Positions 8,605-17,734 are shown, numbered from the stretch's first letter. The stretch is 27,779 bases of DNA from WACF01 sp040880205 (GCA_040880205.1 JBBDIU010000071.1:1-27779); one strand, 5' to 3'. Notes: generated by a model not told the origin, from the sequence alone. A program made the numbers and translations.

Positions 8605-9968
8605 GCCACCACCTCGTTCACTGCGGTGATAAAACGATTTCCACGGTCGACATAGTCGTCAAACATATCGAAGCTGGCGCAAGCCGGCGATAAAAGTACG
8701 GCGTCGCCCGCCTTGGCTTTGGCAAAGGCCAGCTTTACCGCTTCCTCCATGGTGGCGGCCGCAAATGCAGGCACTCCCGCATGCTCTGCAACAGCGGCAA
8801 TTTTGTCGCCGTCGCGTCCAATACTAACCAGGGCACCAACATGTTGGCGGATGGCGGCACCCAGTTGGGTGAAGTCCGCGCCCTTGCCGTCTCCACCGGC
8901 AATCAATACGATTTTGTTCGGAGGCCGCGAAAGCCCGTGCAAGGCAGCGAGGGTCGCGCCAGCATTGGTCCCCTTGGAATCATTGATAAAATCCACTGAC
9001 TCCTTACTCGCCACCCACTGACAGCGGTGCGGGAGGCCGGCAAAGGAACGCAAGGTTTCCAACATGGGAGCCATGGGTATTCCCGACTGATAACCAATTG
9101 CCAGAGCCGCCAAAGCATTGCCGGCATTGTGCTTGCCGGTTAGCTTCAGTTCGCGCACGGGCATTAAGCTATCGAGGCCGAAGGCGAGCCAGAGCTCACC
9201 TTGTTGCTCCACCAGACCAAACTGCTTCAGATCCGGCTTGTCCAGGCCAAAACTGCAAACGTCCACATCGGAGCGTAGCGGCGGTTGGGTAAGCGGGTCC
9301 TCGCGATTAACAACGATCTTTTCGGCGCCGAAGTAAATTCGCTGCTTCGCCGCATGGTAATCCGGCAAATCGCGATAGCGGTCCATATGGTCCGCTGATA
9401 CATTAAGGATGCATGCCACCTTGGCATTGAGCCGAGTCGTGGTTTCCAATTGAAAACTCGATAACTCCAGCACGTAGCTGTCGATGTCTGACTCCGTCAG
9501 CAAATCCAGGGCAGGCCTTCCCAAATTACCACCGACCGCAACGTTTCGACCGGCCGACTTCATCATCTCGCCCACCAGGGTGGTCACGGTGCTCTTACCG
9601 TTGGAACCGGTAATGGCAACAACCGGTGTCGCCACCTGATCAACAAAAAGCTGGATGTCGCCAATCACCGGTATTCCCTTTTCAAGTGCTCTCTGAATCG
9701 CGGCTTCGCGCAAGGACACCCCCGGGCTAGGTACAACGCGACTGACACTCGACAGACTATCCGCCGACAACTCGCCCAACTCATAGGGCGTGCCCACGTA
9801 TTCCTGTTTGAAGCGCTCCAGATTGGGCGGCGCCTGTCGAGTATCGAACATAATGAACCGCTGTTTCTGTTCCGTTAAAAATCGCGCAACCGACAGGCCG
9901 GTTGCGCCCATGCCGATGACGGCGGTCAGCTCACTGCTGGCAATGAGCTGGGTCATCGCAAATACCAT
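8601..9968 (-). CDS. murD: MurD, UDP-MurNAc-L-Ala--D-Glu ligase
   Basis: Adds D-glutamate to UDP-MurNAc-L-Ala. It shows the N-terminal nucleotide-binding loop AVIGMGATGLSVARF, the Mur ligase P-loop AITGSNGKSTVTT, the NVSADHMDRY motif and the C-terminal FINDSKGTNAGA and LLSPACASFDMFD segments. I chose the ATG at 9966-9968, with a GGGGTGG ribosome site 11 bases upstream. A GTG five codons earlier (9983) and an ATG four codons later are alternatives, the latter being the shortest form compatible with the fold. The length of about 455 residues is normal. mraY ends 25 bases upstream of the chosen start, and ftsW overlaps the stop. Confidence 0.96.
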   Translation of the reverse strand: MVFAMTQLIASSELTAVIGMGATGLSVARFLTEQKQRFIMFDTRQAPPNLERFKQEYVGTPYELGELSADSLSSVSRVVPSPGVSLREAAIQRALEKGIPVIGDIQLFVDQVATPVVAITGSNGKSTVTTLVGEMMKSAGRNVAVGGNLGRPALDLLTESDIDSYVLELSSFQLETTTRLNAKVACILNVSADHMDRYRDLPDYHAAKQRIYFGAEKIVVNREDPLTQPPLRSDVDVCSFGLDKPDLKQFGLVEQQGELWLAFGLDSLMPVRELKLTGKHNAGNALAALAIGYQSGIPMAPMLETLRSFAGLPHRCQWVASKESVDFINDSKGTNAGATLAALHGLSRPPNKIVLIAGGDGKGADFTQLGAAIRQHVGALVSIGRDGDKIAAVAEHAGVPAFAAATMEEAVKLAFAKAKAGDAVLLSPACASFDMFDDYVDRGNRFITAVNEVVA

Positions 9969-9993
9969 TGCTGCTTGAGCCACCCCATGACGG

Positions 9994-11076
9994 TCATCGC
10001 AATTTCAGGGTCGCCAAGCCGAACAAGACCAACATCACGGTAATGATCCAAAACCGCACGATTACCCGCGGTTCCGGCCAACCCTTCAATTCATAATGGT
10101 GATGCAAGGGCGCCATGCGAAATATGCGACGCCCGGTCAACTTAAATGAAGCAACCTGCAAGATGACGGATACCGTCTCCATTACAAACACGCCACCCAT
10201 AATGAATAGAATAATTTCATGCCTAACGATTACTGCGATCATGCCAAGCGCCGCGCCCAGTGCCAGGGCGCCCACGTCGCCCATAAATACCTGAGCGGGA
10301 TAGGTGTTGAACCACAAAAAGCCGAGCCCCGCCCCACCCAATGCACCGCAAAAGACTACCAACTCACCGGTACCAGCAACGTATGCGATGTTTAGATAGT
10401 CGGCGAACTGTACATGGCCAACCAGATAGGCAATCACGCCCAAGGCACTGGCCACCATGACGCAGGGCATGATGGCTAGACCATCCAGCCCGTCGGTTAG
10501 GTTCACGGCGTTACTGGAGCCGACGACTACGAAATAGGTTAGAACGACATAAAACAGTCCCATGTCCACGGCAACGTTTTTAAAGAAAGGAATGAACAAG
10601 GTTGTTTCTACTGGATCGGCTGCGGAAACATATAAAAAGATGGCGGCCCCAAGGCCGCCCAAGGATTGCCAGAACATTTTCCAGACTGCCGATAAGCCAC
10701 GCGAATTCCGCTCGATCACTTTGCGGTAATCGTCCACGAATCCGACAGCCCCAAATATCGCCGTAACAAACAGAACGACCCAAACATAACGACTGGATAA
10801 ATCGGACCACAACAAGCTGCTGACAAAAATCGCCGCCAGAATCAGCGTGCCGCCCATGGTCGGCGTACCGGTTTTCGATAAATGTGATACCGGTCCATCA
10901 TCCCGTACCGATTGACCAATTTGCAGGATGTTGAGACGGCGAATCATCCACGGTCCCAGTAGTAGCGAGATAGCCAGCGCGGTCAACACCCCCAGAATGC
11001 CCCGAAATGTCAGGTACTGAAATACTGCAAAGGCGTTGATGTACTGTTGCAGGTATTCGGCAAGCAACAATAACAT
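9994..11076 (-). CDS. mraY: MraY, phospho-MurNAc-pentapeptide translocase
   Basis: Integral membrane enzyme that transfers phospho-MurNAc-pentapeptide to undecaprenyl phosphate, forming lipid I. About ten hydrophobic segments are visible. Diagnostic motifs are the magnesium-binding VDDYRK, NAVNLTDGLDGLAI, FMGDVGALALGA and the C-terminal APLHHHYELKGWPE. The length of 360 residues matches the E. coli protein. The ATG overlaps the murF stop by one base (TAATG). No irregularities are seen. Confidence 0.98.
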   Translation of the reverse strand: MLLLLAEYLQQYINAFAVFQYLTFRGILGVLTALAISLLLGPWMIRRLNILQIGQSVRDDGPVSHLSKTGTPTMGGTLILAAIFVSSLLWSDLSSRYVWVVLFVTAIFGAVGFVDDYRKVIERNSRGLSAVWKMFWQSLGGLGAAIFLYVSAADPVETTLFIPFFKNVAVDMGLFYVVLTYFVVVGSSNAVNLTDGLDGLAIMPCVMVASALGVIAYLVGHVQFADYLNIAYVAGTGELVVFCGALGGAGLGFLWFNTYPAQVFMGDVGALALGAALGMIAVIVRHEIILFIMGGVFVMETVSVILQVASFKLTGRRIFRMAPLHHHYELKGWPEPRVIVRFWIITVMLVLFGLATLKLR

Positions 11077-12440
11077 TATTGTTCTCCACTTATTGTCAGC
11101 GCCGCGACCACATGTTCCATATGGGCGGAGCGGGAGCCTTTGATTAGTAAGACCGTGTTGGTATCGATAATTTCCTGTAAAAACGTAATTGCCTGCTGAT
11201 GACTTTCAAAATGATGAGCGCCCTCACCAAACTCTTCGCTCGTATTCCGAGTCAGACTTCCCACGGTAACCAAACAGTCGATGCCGGCAGTGCGTGCGTA
11301 AACTCCCAGATCGCGATGAAATCGCACCGCATCCGAGCCCAATTCCCCCATATCGCCGAGCACTAGAATTGTGTTACGAGGCAATTGGCTCAACGAATTC
11401 ACCGCCGCAGTCACCGAATCCGGATTGGCGTTGTAGCTGTCGTCAATAACTGTCGCGCCGCCGATACCGGGGCGGATCTGCATACGCCCTGCCACCGCCT
11501 CGCTAGACTCCAGCCCGGATTTGATAGCTTCGCAATCCAGGCCCACCGCGTGGGCGCACGCGGCAGCGGCCAGTGCGTTGGCAACGTTGTGCCTGCCCAT
11601 TAATTGCAAGCTCACAGGCGTTTTTGCGCCTTGCACTTGCAAGGTAAACTTGATGCGGCCATCACCAGCTTCAACAATTTCCGTCGCGCCTATATCGGCA
11701 GTACTGCCTTTTGCACTGAAAGTAATCCGTCTTCGTTCGCCGATTTGCTCCAACCAAAGGTTCACGGCTGGATCATCCAGGTTAACAATTGCTGTACCGT
11801 CGACTCGAAGGCCGGTAAACAATTCACCTTTAGCTCTTGCGACACCCTCGACCGAACCAAAGCCTTCCACATGAGCACGCAATGCATTGGTTACCACGCC
11901 AATATCGGGTTTGGCCAGCTGCGTCAAATAGCCAATTTCTCCCGGCCCGCTGGCACCCATCTCGATGACTGCGTACTCGTGCTCCAGCCCCAATTCAAAC
12001 AGGCTCAGCGGTACACCGATGTGGTTGTTGAGATTGCCGCGCGTGGCGTAAACCACACCGCGAGCGGCCAAAATATTGCGCAACAGCGTCTTGACGGTTG
12101 TCTTGCCACCGGAGCCGGTAACTGCAATGACAGGCCGGTCAAACAACTCGCGGTTAAGTCCCGCCAACTGGCCTAGCGCCTGCGTGGTATCACTCACCAC
12201 CAGTTGCGGCAAGGGAATATCCGGGTCTTCTTTTTCTCCCACTAGGCCGCATGCCTGTTTATCAGCAGCCTCATGCAAAAATTGATGCGCATCGAAGCGT
12301 TCACCGTGCAATGCCACAAACAAATCACCCGCTTGCAAACTGCGGGTGTCGGTACACACACGTGTAAACCGGCAGTCTCTCGATACAAGCTTGCCCTGTA
12401 TGCGGGTTGCGACGTCTTGTAGAGCCATTTCCGCTATCAT
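11076..12440 (-). CDS. murF: MurF, UDP-MurNAc-tripeptide--D-Ala-D-Ala ligase
   Basis: Attaches the D-Ala-D-Ala made by DdlB, completing UDP-MurNAc-pentapeptide. The N-terminal domain has the DTRSLQAGDLFVAL segment, the P-loop is AVTGSGGKTTVKT near residue 108, and NLNNHIGVPLSL, EMGASGPGEI and DDSYNANPDS are MurF hallmarks. The length of 454 residues is typical. The start overlaps the murE stop (ATGA), the end overlaps mraY by one base. An in-frame ATG at codon 5 is an alternative start. Confidence 0.97.
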   Translation of the reverse strand: MIAEMALQDVATRIQGKLVSRDCRFTRVCTDTRSLQAGDLFVALHGERFDAHQFLHEAADKQACGLVGEKEDPDIPLPQLVVSDTTQALGQLAGLNRELFDRPVIAVTGSGGKTTVKTLLRNILAARGVVYATRGNLNNHIGVPLSLFELGLEHEYAVIEMGASGPGEIGYLTQLAKPDIGVVTNALRAHVEGFGSVEGVARAKGELFTGLRVDGTAIVNLDDPAVNLWLEQIGERRRITFSAKGSTADIGATEIVEAGDGRIKFTLQVQGAKTPVSLQLMGRHNVANALAAAACAHAVGLDCEAIKSGLESSEAVAGRMQIRPGIGGATVIDDSYNANPDSVTAAVNSLSQLPRNTILVLGDMGELGSDAVRFHRDLGVYARTAGIDCLVTVGSLTRNTSEEFGEGAHHFESHQQAITFLQEIIDTNTVLLIKGSRSAHMEHVVAALTISGEQ

Positions 12441-13996
12441 TTTTTCTTGCCACCCTTGTGCTTCGGGTTCGGGGCCCTGCGCTTCTGCAAGGCTAGACGC
12501 GCTTGCCTTACATCACTAAACGGCAAGCGATCATCGCCAACTTGTTGATAGGTTTCATGACCCTTGCCGGCTATCAATACGCAATCACTAGCTTGGGCTT
12601 GCTCAACGGCGCGGCTGATTGCCGTCGCCCGATCATCAATAAATGCAACCTGCTCCGGCGCGCGAAAACCCCCACGAATATCCATGGCAATTTGTGCTTG
12701 AATTTCGCTACGGGGGTTATCGCTGGTCACAATGATACGATCCGCCAACTTTTCCGCCGCTGCTGCCATCAAGGGACGTTTGCCTTTGTCCCGGTCACCG
12801 CCACAACCAAATACACACCACAGATTGCCGGCGGTGTGTGCGCGCAGAGCTTTTAGCGCCTGCTCTAAGCTGTCCGGCGTATGGGCATAGTCGACAATCA
12901 CATTCAAATCCCCGCCGCCNNNNNNNNNNATTCGGCCCGCCACCGGTTGGAGAGTCGCGACCACCTGCAACACGGCTGTTAAATCTTTTCCTTGGGCGCA
13001 GGAGATGGCAATAACACCAAGCAAATTGCTCAAGTTAAAATCACCCAACAGAACGCTACTGAGCGAACCAGCTCCCCAAGGGGTATTAATTCGAGCGCGA
13101 ACACCGGTGGTTAAATGCTCTACGTTTTCCAGATAGAGGTCCGCGCCTTTGTCGCTCAGAGAATATGTCAAGGTTTTTGTTTTTTCGCGACTCCTTGCGA
13201 ATTCGACCACGAGTTGGCGGCCGTAACTATCGTCCAAATTGATCACCCGATACCGCAGCCCCGGATGTACAAGCAACTTTTTCTTGGCCAGGCCGTATTG
13301 CGCCATATCGCCGTGATAATCCAAATGATCATGGGTCAAGTTGGTGAACAGTGCCGCATCGAACGTGATGCCCGCGACACGGTACTGCTCCAGGCTATGG
13401 GACGACACTTCCATCGCGACCGTATCCGCGCCACTGTCTCGCAATTCCGCCAGAATACGTTGATTGGCAATCGGATCGGCCGTGGTCAAGCCGGTGGCGA
13501 TCAAGCCCTTTGTTACTGAAGGTGCCCTGGCGACCATTCCATAACCCAAAGTCCCGACAACCGCGGCGGACTTGCCCAGCGCACTGTAGAGTTGCGCCAG
13601 CAAATGCGTGCAAGTGCTTTTTCCATTGGTGCCGGTAACCCCCACGACATTTAAAGCATGAGAAGGGCTAGCATAAAACCGACCCGCGATTGCGCTCACA
13701 TCCTGCTCCAGGCTCACGCATGGAATCACCGGTACGGCACCGCGCCAAAGAATTTTTTCGTCATCCTGTTCCGCTGTTTTCAGTACCGCGGCGGCCCCCG
13801 CCGCGATAGCGTCGTTAACGAAGCGTCGACCATCGTTGCGAGTACCCGCCACGGCGACAAACATGTCACCCGGGGCAAGCTGGCGGTGATCCAGGCACAT
13901 ACCGCTAACCGCCACATCGCCCACGTCGGAGGGCAACCATTTATTAGCCAATAGCGAGGCCAAGGACTTTCCCATGGTTGTGTGTTGTTGGGTCAT
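12437..13996 (-). CDS. murE: MurE, UDP-MurNAc-dipeptide--meso-DAP ligase (contains a 10-N gap)
   Basis: Adds the third stem-peptide residue. The signature DNPRSE in the C-terminal domain is the diaminopimelate-selecting form, so this organism has a DAP-type wall. Other motifs are the P-loop VTGTNGKSTCTH near residue 122, HDHLDYHGD, DYAHTPDSLEQ and FGCGGDRDKGKRP. Ten Ns at 12920-12929 replace parts of four codons after PVAGR; the frame stays open and the missing stretch would begin with the usual Met of GRME, so the gene is intact. A poly-Lys tail (HKGGKKK) ends it. I take the ATG at 13996; a GTG one codon earlier overlaps the ftsI stop and is equally possible. The length is about 520 residues. 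Confidence 0.97.
   Translation of the reverse strand: MTQQHTTMGKSLASLLANKWLPSDVGDVAVSGMCLDHRQLAPGDMFVAVAGTRNDGRRFVNDAIAAGAAAVLKTAEQDDEKILWRGAVPVIPCVSLEQDVSAIAGRFYASPSHALNVVGVTGTNGKSTCTHLLAQLYSALGKSAAVVGTLGYGMVARAPSVTKGLIATGLTTADPIANQRILAELRDSGADTVAMEVSSHSLEQYRVAGITFDAALFTNLTHDHLDYHGDMAQYGLAKKKLLVHPGLRYRVINLDDSYGRQLVVEFARSREKTKTLTYSLSDKGADLYLENVEHLTTGVRARINTPWGAGSLSSVLLGDFNLSNLLGVIAISCAQGKDLTAVLQVVATLQPVAGRXXXXGGGDLNVIVDYAHTPDSLEQALKALRAHTAGNLWCVFGCGGDRDKGKRPLMAAAAEKLADRIIVTSDNPRSEIQAQIAMDIRGGFRAPEQVAFIDDRATAISRAVEQAQASDCVLIAGKGHETYQQVGDDRLPFSDVRQARLALQKRRAPNPKHKGGKKK
12920..12929. other. Assembly gap (10 N) inside murE
   Basis: Ten Ns. On the minus strand the flanks read GGCCGAAT before and GGCGGCGGG after, so the missing bases complete an ATG and supply three codons in a region where MurE proteins have GRM followed by a few variable residues. 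No shared flank sequence is visible, unlike the ftsZ gap. The length of ten fits the frame. Confidence 0.9.
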
Positions 13997-15792
13997 CACG
14001 ATAGCGGTCCCTTGGTCGCTGCATCATCGCCGGTAAATTGCGCCGGGGCCTTATCGGGAGGCACTTGTAAAATGCGTAACGCGGCTTCGGCAATTTCCGC
14101 AAACACCGGAGCCGCCACCTCTCCGCCGCCCGACAGACCATTGCGAGCTTCATCAATCATGATGGCGACCACGATGCGCGGTTGCTTGGCTGGCGCAATA
14201 CCAGCGAAAACCGAGAAGTCTGCGTCAACAGCGTAGCCACTGTTATTGACCTTCTGAGCCGTGCCGGTTTTGCCAGCCGCGGAGTAGGATTTCAGACGCG
14301 CGCGGGTGGCGGTGCCCTCGGGTTCGAGCACCGTTTCCATCATGGCGAGTACTTGGCGGGCCACCGTGCCATCAAGCACTGGCTCGCCAGATTGTTGCGT
14401 TTCAGACAGTTTCAAAAGGGAAACCGGCTTTTTCAATCCGTCATTGGCAATGACCCCGTAGGCCTGAGCCAGTTGCACAGTGGTTACTTGCAAGCCGTGT
14501 CCAAAAGCAAAGGTCGCACGCTCCACCGCCGACCAGGGACTATGGTCGGGCAGATTGCCAGCGGATTCGCCGGGAAATCCACTGCCCGTGCTTTGCCCGA
14601 GCCCCATCCGAAAAAAAAGATTGCGAACATTGTCAGGCTCCAGATTCATGGCCATCTTGGTAATACCCACGTTGCTGGATTTGGTGATGACCCGGGTAAC
14701 ATTCAGGGCGCCGTAGTTGCGGTAATCGTAGAAAGTTTTGCCCGGGACACGGACATGGCCAGGGCTAGTATCGATTGGCGTGTGGGGGGAATAACGTCCG
14801 CTTTCCAAACCCGCCAATACCGTCAAAGGCTTCATGGTGGACCCGGGTTCAAACAAATCCGTCATTGCGCGGTTACGTACCGCTGCGGCCGCAACCTGTC
14901 GACGATTGTTGGGGTTGAAGGAAGGCTGGTTGACCATGGCCAGCACCTCGCCGCTCACGCTATCGAGAATAACGACCGATCCGGACACCGCATTGTGACG
15001 CACCACCGCCGATTTCAACACTCGGTAGGCCATATATTGCAGGCGCAAATCAATACTCAAGGTCAGATCTTTACCGGGCTGGGCCGCGTTGAGCAGGCGC
15101 ACATCGTCGATGGTCCGGCCTTTGCGGTCCTTCATTACCTGTTTGGCTCCCGGTACGCCACGGAGCCAGGATTCGTAGGCCAGCTCAATCCCTTCCTGAC
15201 CTTTATCATCCACATTGGTAAAACCCACCACGTGCGCAGCCACTTCCCCCGCCGGATAAAAACGCTGGTATTCCTGCTGTGAAAATACGCCGGGAAATTC
15301 CATCGCCAGAATCTCGCGCGCGGCAGCGGGCGGCAGGTGTCGACGCAGGTAGACGAATTCCTTGGTGGCGTAGCGTTGGACGAGGTCGGCCAGCTCCTTG
15401 GTCGGCATGCCAAGCGCTTCAGCCAACGGCTGCCATTGCTCCTTGACGTTAACCAGCACCTGTGGATTGGCGCAGATTGAGAGTACCGGACTGCTAACAG
15501 CCAGTGGCTCGCCGTTACGATCGGTAATCACACCACGATTGGCGTTTATGGATTCAAGTCGCAGCGAACGCGCCTGCCCCTGATCTTGCAGAAATTTGTA
15601 ACCGCGCTCTTCGCTGGGCAGCACCTGTATGCTGGCGAGGTGCCACAGCAACCACAGGGCCATTACTGCGCAACAGCCACCTGCCGTGAAATAGCGCCAG
15701 CGAACAATGGCCGGCGCGTGCGCGGGGGAACGCATCGCCCCGCTGGCCCGACGTTTGGCTGGTTGTGACTTTTTGTTCGCTGCTTTTTTCAC
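13996..15792 (-). CDS. ftsI: FtsI (PBP3), septal transpeptidase
   Basis: Class B penicillin-binding protein that cross-links septal peptidoglycan together with FtsW. The order is a basic cytoplasmic N-terminus, one membrane anchor at about residues 36-55, the pedestal domain with NRGVITDRNGEPLA, and the transpeptidase domain with STMK (catalytic Ser318), SSN (372-374) and KTGT (508-511), all intact. The length of 598 residues is slightly longer than E. coli PBP3. The start is GTG at 15792 with GGAT 5-8 bases upstream; the next Met is codon 20, which would shorten the basic tail. It lies 63 bp after ftsL, and its stop overlaps murE. Confidence 0.97.
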   Translation of the reverse strand: MKKAANKKSQPAKRRASGAMRSPAHAPAIVRWRYFTAGGCCAVMALWLLWHLASIQVLPSEERGYKFLQDQGQARSLRLESINANRGVITDRNGEPLAVSSPVLSICANPQVLVNVKEQWQPLAEALGMPTKELADLVQRYATKEFVYLRRHLPPAAAREILAMEFPGVFSQQEYQRFYPAGEVAAHVVGFTNVDDKGQEGIELAYESWLRGVPGAKQVMKDRKGRTIDDVRLLNAAQPGKDLTLSIDLRLQYMAYRVLKSAVVRHNAVSGSVVILDSVSGEVLAMVNQPSFNPNNRRQVAAAAVRNRAMTDLFEPGSTMKPLTVLAGLESGRYSPHTPIDTSPGHVRVPGKTFYDYRNYGALNVTRVITKSSNVGITKMAMNLEPDNVRNLFFRMGLGQSTGSGFPGESAGNLPDHSPWSAVERATFAFGHGLQVTTVQLAQAYGVIANDGLKKPVSLLKLSETQQSGEPVLDGTVARQVLAMMETVLEPEGTATRARLKSYSAAGKTGTAQKVNNSGYAVDADFSVFAGIAPAKQPRIVVAIMIDEARNGLSGGGEVAAPVFAEIAEAALRILQVPPDKAPAQFTGDDAATKGPLS

Positions 15793-15855
15793 GTGTTATC
15801 CAATCTGAAATGGCCGTCCTATCGCTTAACAGAGCCACCATTACTTCGGGACATA

Positions 15856-16167
15856 CTACCGCCTGATGATAATTATGCTTTCGTGAGCGGGCGTTCGCAT
15901 GTCCAACTCATCCGCGGCGATGTTTTCCACCCGGCCATAAGCTGCCCAGGTACTTTGCTCCAACAGGTACTGCCCCCACTCCACGTGCAAATTACCGGTT
16001 ACCCGTCGCTTAGCTTCCAATTCATTAAACAGCTGCCGGCTGAGATGGGTCGTATAAGCAACCCCGACTCCGCTGACCACGACCGCCAACCACAAAACCA
16101 CCAATACACAGGCGTTGCGATTAAAGCGGCGAACGCGCTCGGAGGTATTGATGTTGACCTTGACCAT
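15856..16167 (-). CDS. ftsL: FtsL, small bitopic division protein
   Basis: Partner of FtsB and FtsQ that helps activate FtsWI. The 103-residue protein has a short basic N-terminus, one strong hydrophobic segment (about residues 19-41) and a periplasmic helical part starting LSRQLFNELEAKRR, which can form the coiled coil with FtsB. Family sequence identity is always low, so the call rests on size, topology and position between rsmH (23 bp upstream) and ftsI. The ATG has AAGGG as a ribosome site. The C-terminus ending IIIIRR is unremarkable. Confidence 0.93.
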   Translation of the reverse strand: MVKVNINTSERVRRFNRNACVLVVLWLAVVVSGVGVAYTTHLSRQLFNELEAKRRVTGNLHVEWGQYLLEQSTWAAYGRVENIAADELDMRTPAHESIIIIRR

Positions 16168-16190
16168 CCGTAACCCTTACCAAGCCCAGC

Positions 16191-17123
16191 TCAGCCAATT
16201 TTTTCCGCCACGCGCATAATCGCGCTGCGCGACCTCACATTGCTCTCCACTTCATCGCTAAGCGGACGGGTTGCCTTGCCGATGGTGTGCATGGTTCGAT
16301 TGAGCTTGTCATCGGTAATCGGCAAGCCGCGCGGTAATTCTTCACCTCGCGACTGTCGGCGAATGAAGCGCTTGACGATCCGGTCCTCCAGTGAATGAAA
16401 GCTAATCGCCACCAAGCGTCCACCGGGTTTCAGTACCTTCACTATCTGACTCAGTAACTCGGCCAGATCTTCCAGTTCGCGATTGATGTGCAGGCGGATT
16501 GCCAGAAAGGCCCGGGTTGCCGGGTGCTTGCCCACTTCCCAGGCGGGATGCGCCTCGGCAACCACCTTGGCCAATTGATGAGTTCGCGTAATTGGCAACT
16601 CGGCGCGGGCAGCGACGATGGCTCTGGCAATGCGTTTGGCAAATCGTTCTTCGCCATATTCTTTTAGTACTCTTGCTAGCTCGCTTTCCTTAACGGTGCT
16701 GATCCAGTCTGCCGCACTGGCTCCCTGTGATGGATCCATGCGCATATCCAAGGGACCGTCCTGGGTAAAGCTAAAGCCACGCTGCGCTTCGTCCAATTGT
16801 GGCGAGGAAACGCCCAGATCAAGCAGCACGCCACTCGCTTTGCCAAGCTGTTCCCTGGCAACCAACAACTGCTGAAGCCGGGTAAAGGAACCCGGCACAA
16901 ATTCAAACCGCGGGTCTCGGGCAAATTCTTGCTCGGCAACCTCCTTGGCGGCCGGATCCTTGTCCATCGCCAGTAAGCGGCCGCGATCCGATAGCGCGTG
17001 CAAGATTTCGCGGCTATGCCCACCGCGGCCAAAGGTACCGTCGATGTATAAGCCGTCGCGGTCGACAATCAACGCCTCTACCGCTTCTCGTCGCAAAACG
17101 GTTGTGTGTTGGGAACTGTTCAT
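16191..17123 (-). CDS. rsmH: RsmH (MraW), 16S rRNA m4C1402 methyltransferase
   Basis: SAM-dependent methyltransferase that modifies N4 of C1402 in the ribosomal P site. The N-terminal HTTVLRREAVEAL and the SAM-binding loop DGTFGRGGHSREIL (about residues 28-41) are clear, followed by LDLGVSSPQLDEAQRGFSF, the inserted helical domain, and the C-terminal SFHSLEDRIVKRF. The length of 310 residues matches the family. The ATG lies two bases after the mraZ stop, so it is coupled to mraZ. No oddities. Confidence 0.98.
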   Translation of the reverse strand: MNSSQHTTVLRREAVEALIVDRDGLYIDGTFGRGGHSREILHALSDRGRLLAMDKDPAAKEVAEQEFARDPRFEFVPGSFTRLQQLLVAREQLGKASGVLLDLGVSSPQLDEAQRGFSFTQDGPLDMRMDPSQGASAADWISTVKESELARVLKEYGEERFAKRIARAIVAARAELPITRTHQLAKVVAEAHPAWEVGKHPATRAFLAIRLHINRELEDLAELLSQIVKVLKPGGRLVAISFHSLEDRIVKRFIRRQSRGEELPRGLPITDDKLNRTMHTIGKATRPLSDEVESNVRSRSAIMRVAEKIG

Positions 17124-17125
17124 GA

Positions 17126-17569
17126 TTACAGAGACAACGACAACATCTCATCGGTCATCTCCTCTTCGTTTTCGGAGGCATCCAACCAGGCGTACCAGCG
17201 CTCTTCGCTCCACAGTTCCAGCTTCTTGCCCTGCCCTACGAGCATTACTTTTTTGTCCAGGCCGGCGTAATCCCTGAGCGTCGGTGGCAGCAGTAACCGA
17301 CCGTTACCATCCATTTCCAATGGGCAGGCGTAGCCGATCAACAAGCGTTGCAGCCTGCTGGCCGCCTTGTTGAGATTGGGGAGCGCTTCGATTTTCGGCA
17401 GCAATTCCTGCCATTGGGGGTCGGGATATACCAGCAGGCAACGCTCTTCGTTGTGGGCGGTAACCACCAAACGCCCATCACAAGCCGAGGTCAGCGCTTC
17501 CCGGACCCGGGTAGGGACGGCGAATCGGCCTTTGGCGTCCATATTGATGGCGTGACTACCGAGAAACAC
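17126..17569 (-). CDS. mraZ: MraZ, dcw transcriptional regulator
   Basis: DNA-binding protein of the AbrB/SpoVT fold, known in E. coli and Mycoplasma to bind repeats in front of its own operon and adjust dcw transcription. The 147-residue protein has the two tandem MraZ repeats: FLGSHAINMDAKGRFAVPTR at the N-terminus and, from about residue 80, CPLEMDGNGRLLLPPTLR. The start is a GTG at 17569 with AGGTG six bases upstream. It is the first gene of the cluster, with a good promoter and a decamer array about 80-130 bp upstream that is very likely its own operator. Confidence 0.97.
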   Translation of the reverse strand: MFLGSHAINMDAKGRFAVPTRVREALTSACDGRLVVTAHNEERCLLVYPDPQWQELLPKIEALPNLNKAASRLQRLLIGYACPLEMDGNGRLLLPPTLRDYAGLDKKVMLVGQGKKLELWSEERWYAWLDASENEEEMTDEMLSLSL

Positions 17570-17650
17570 TGCTTACACCTTTTACTGGTTTTTAGGAGGT
17601 CGGGGGCATAGCGCGTCCGATTCACCCAAGAATAGCCACTTGCTGCTATT

Positions 17651-17700
17651 AATTCCTACTTTTTTCCGCTAATTACTACTTTTCACCACTTTTTACCACC
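17651..17700 (-). promoter_or_regulatory. Five-unit decamer array, probable MraZ operator
   Basis: On the minus strand, five consecutive 10-bp units read GGTGGTAAAA, AGTGGTGAAA, AGTAGTAATT, AGCGGAAAAA, AGTAGGAATT. Each has a GTGG-like core at exact 10-bp phase, the spacing known for MraZ boxes (TGGGN repeats in E. coli, AAAGTG-type boxes in Mycoplasma). It lies just downstream of the predicted start point, so binding would repress. Assignment to MraZ is inferred. Confidence 0.75.
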
Positions 17701-17706
17701 AACGCT

Positions 17707-17734
17707 ACTATAAGTTCAGGCTGTTCAAAGTCAA
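17707..17734 (-). promoter_or_regulatory. mraZ (dcw) promoter
   Basis: On the minus strand TTGACT (17729-17734) and TATAGT (17707-17712) are separated by 16 bp, a near-consensus sigma-70 promoter. Predicted start near 17700, about 130 bases before mraZ and at the edge of the decamer array. Confidence 0.75.

Noticed and set aside
14182..15282. Long plus-strand open frame (366 codons) opposite ftsI
   Set aside because: It is antisense to a complete FtsI with all catalytic motifs, has no recognisable domain, and its composition reflects the reverse of ftsI codons.
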